From: Clostridiales bacterium UBA4706
Lineage (GTDB): Bacteria > Bacillota > Clostridia > Oscillospirales > Oscillospiraceae
NCBI GenBank assembly: GCA_002404605.1
Contig: DHKA01000005.1
Coordinates: forward strand, 20,027 to 26,366
DNA: 6,340 nucleotides
Reading direction: 5' to 3'
The notes under the pieces were generated by a model. It had not been told where the DNA came from. It did not search any database and was given only the letters and a program-made list of their open reading frames with translations. A program made the position numbers and the translations under genes. This document shows positions 4,890 through 6,340 of this stretch, piece by piece (position 1 is the first letter of the stretch; every line of letters begins with the position of its first letter).

Positions 4890-6340
4890 ATGGATTTGCG
4901 CATCGCCCTTGCGGGCAACCCGAACAGCGGCAAAACCACCCTGTTCAACGCTCTGACCGGCTCCAACCAGTTCGTCGGCAACTGGCCGGGCGTCACGGTC
5001 GAGAAGAAGGAAGGCAAGCTCAAAGGTCATGACGGTGTCATCATCACCGACCTTCCGGGCATTTATTCTCTGTCCCCCTACACGCTGGAGGAAGTCGTAG
5101 CGAGAAATTACCTCATCGGCACGCGCCCCGATGCCATTTTGAACATCATCGACGGCACGAACCTCGAGCGCAACCTTTACCTCACCACTCAGCTCACCGA
5201 GCTCGGCATCCCCGTGGTGCTGGCGGTGAACATGATGGACGTCGTCCGCAAGAACGGCGACAAGATCGACACCAAGGAGCTGTCCCGTCAGCTCGGCTGC
5301 CCGGTCGTGGAGATCTCCGCGCTGAAGGGCGACGGCGTCAAGGAAGCTGCCGAGACCGCCATCAAAGCCGCGAAGAGCGGCAAGACCATCCCGATGCACA
5401 AGTTCTCCGGCCCGGTCGAGCACGCCATTGCCCACATCGAAGAGGCTGCCGTGCACACCATGCCCGAAGAGCAGCAGCGCTGGTACGCCGTCAAGGTGTT
5501 CGAGCGCGACGATAAGGTCCTCGAGTCTCTGAACATTCCGGCCGACGTCAAAGCTCACATCGAGCAGGACATCGAGGCCGCCGAGAAGGAGCTCGACGAC
5601 GACGCCGAGAGCATCATCACCAACGAGCGCTACGTTTACATCGCCGAGGTCATCAAGGCCTGCTACAAGAAGAAAAACGCCGGTCAGCTGACCACCTCCG
5701 ATAAGATCGACAAGATCGTCACGAACCGCTGGCTGGGTCTGCCCATCTTCGCGGTCGTCATGTTCCTCGTTTACTGGATCGCCATGGTCGCCGTCGGCGC
5801 CCCCGCGACCGACTGGGCCAACGACGGTCTGTTCGGTGACGGCTGGCACCTGTTCGGCATCGGCTCCGCCGCGTACAACGAAGTCGCTGAGCAGTACAGC
5901 GACGCTTCCGCCATCGTGGACGGCTACGACGCTTACGTCGAAGAAAACGGCGCCGCCCCCGAAAACGAATTTACTTACGAAGTAGAAGACGAAGAGACCC
6001 TCGAAGTCACCGAAGAGACCGCGACGCTCAAGGATTACGAAGAAGCGCTCGCCACGCTCGACGAGATCGGCGAAGAGCCCGATCCGGCGGACTACGGTGT
6101 CTGGGTCCCCGGCATCCCCGTGCTGATCGGCAACGCTCTTGAGACGGCCGGCGCTGCGGAATGGCTCAGCGGCCTGATCCTTGACGGTATCGTCGCCGGT
6201 GTCGGCGCGGTGCTCGGCTTCGTGCCGCAGATGCTCGTCCTCTTCCTGCTCCTCGCATTCCTCGAAGCCTGCGGCTACATGGCCCGTATCGCGTTCGTTC
6301 TCGACCGTGTGTTCCGCAAGTTCGGCCTTTCCGGTAAGTC
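4890..6340 (+). CDS. feoB: Ferrous iron transporter FeoB, N-terminal 483 residues (3' end outside window)
   Basis: FeoB is the membrane Fe(II) permease with a fused GTPase domain. The ATG at 4890 has AAAGGA 9 nt upstream; an in-frame GTG at 4884 is too close to it. The G domain shows G1 GNPNSGKT (9-16), G2 Thr36 in WPGVT, G3 DLPG (54-57), G4 NMMD (114-117; NxxD) and G5 SALKG (143-147). A helical GDI-like spacer domain covers about 170-270. TM1 is WLGLPIFAVVMFLVYWIAMVAVG (281-303). Then DWANDGLFG (308-316) leads to an acidic insertion of about 75 residues (329-403) before VPGIPVLI and the next gating helices, with LEACGYMARIAFVLDR at 458-473. The frame is open to the window end; roughly 200-300 residues, including the second gate, lie beyond. 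It is the last visible gene of the feoA1-feoA2-feoB operon. Confidence 0.97.
   Translation, partial: MDLRIALAGNPNSGKTTLFNALTGSNQFVGNWPGVTVEKKEGKLKGHDGVIITDLPGIYSLSPYTLEEVVARNYLIGTRPDAILNIIDGTNLERNLYLTTQLTELGIPVVLAVNMMDVVRKNGDKIDTKELSRQLGCPVVEISALKGDGVKEAAETAIKAAKSGKTIPMHKFSGPVEHAIAHIEEAAVHTMPEEQQRWYAVKVFERDDKVLESLNIPADVKAHIEQDIEAAEKELDDDAESIITNERYVYIAEVIKACYKKKNAGQLTTSDKIDKIVTNRWLGLPIFAVVMFLVYWIAMVAVGAPATDWANDGLFGDGWHLFGIGSAAYNEVAEQYSDASAIVDGYDAYVEENGAAPENEFTYEVEDEETLEVTEETATLKDYEEALATLDEIGEEPDPADYGVWVPGIPVLIGNALETAGAAEWLSGLILDGIVAGVGAVLGFVPQMLVLFLLLAFLEACGYMARIAFVLDRVFRKFGLSGK

Noticed and set aside
4731..5849. A 372-codon minus-strand open frame opposite feoA2 and feoB
   Set aside because: It runs antisense to the FeoB GTPase domain and spans the regulatory gap; composition is Asp/Val/Gly-rich with no family signature.

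Overview
The window looks like chromosomal DNA of a GC-rich member of the Clostridia (Bacillota), probably a gut Oscillospiraceae/Ruminococcaceae relative. This is an inference from the Gram-positive style Mfd (DEEQ box), a secreted parvulin foldase directly after mfd, strong AAGGAGG ribosome binding sites, a short DtxR-family regulator and a feoA-feoA-feoB cluster. No phage, IS, CRISPR, tRNA or rRNA signal was seen. Coding density is high and the genes read as core rather than accessory DNA.

Layout, left to right. (1) Positions 1-1551 (+) hold the C-terminal 516 residues of Mfd, the transcription-repair coupling factor, cut by the left edge. (2) Positions 1558-3069 (+) hold a secreted PrsA/SurA-like parvulin-type prolyl isomerase with a signal peptide, a C-terminal membrane anchor and a long acidic cytoplasmic tail. 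(3) Positions 3066-3646 (+) hold a small DUF2441-like gene that overlaps the foldase stop by 4 nt (ATGA) and carries an apparent one-base deletion in an A-run near 3141-3145, so it is frameshifted as given. These three genes form one tight rightward unit, closed by a strong hairpin terminator at 3654-3694. (4) Positions 3699-4073 (-) hold a DtxR-family metalloregulator, convergent to that unit and divergent from the next. (5) Positions 4329-6340 (+) hold the ferrous iron uptake operon feoA1-feoA2-feoB; feoB runs off the right edge with 483 residues visible.

The most informative part is the regulatory DNA of the feo cluster. A near-consensus promoter (TTGACA, 17 bp, TATTAT) has its spacer filled by an imperfect palindrome. 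Two more palindromes lie in the leader before feoA1, and a fourth sits between feoA2 and feoB. All four share GTTAG-N6-(C/T)(T/A)AAC. The divergent regulator has Met9, Cys100, Glu103 and His104, matching the iron-type primary metal ligands of DtxR rather than the manganese-type ligands of MntR. The simplest model is a local iron-sensing circuit: Fe(II)-loaded regulator binds the palindromes and shuts off FeoB-mediated iron uptake. The components are known families; what seems less ordinary is the operator arrangement, the regulator lacking the SH3 (FeoA-like) domain next to two free-standing FeoA proteins, and an acidic extracytoplasmic insertion in FeoB.
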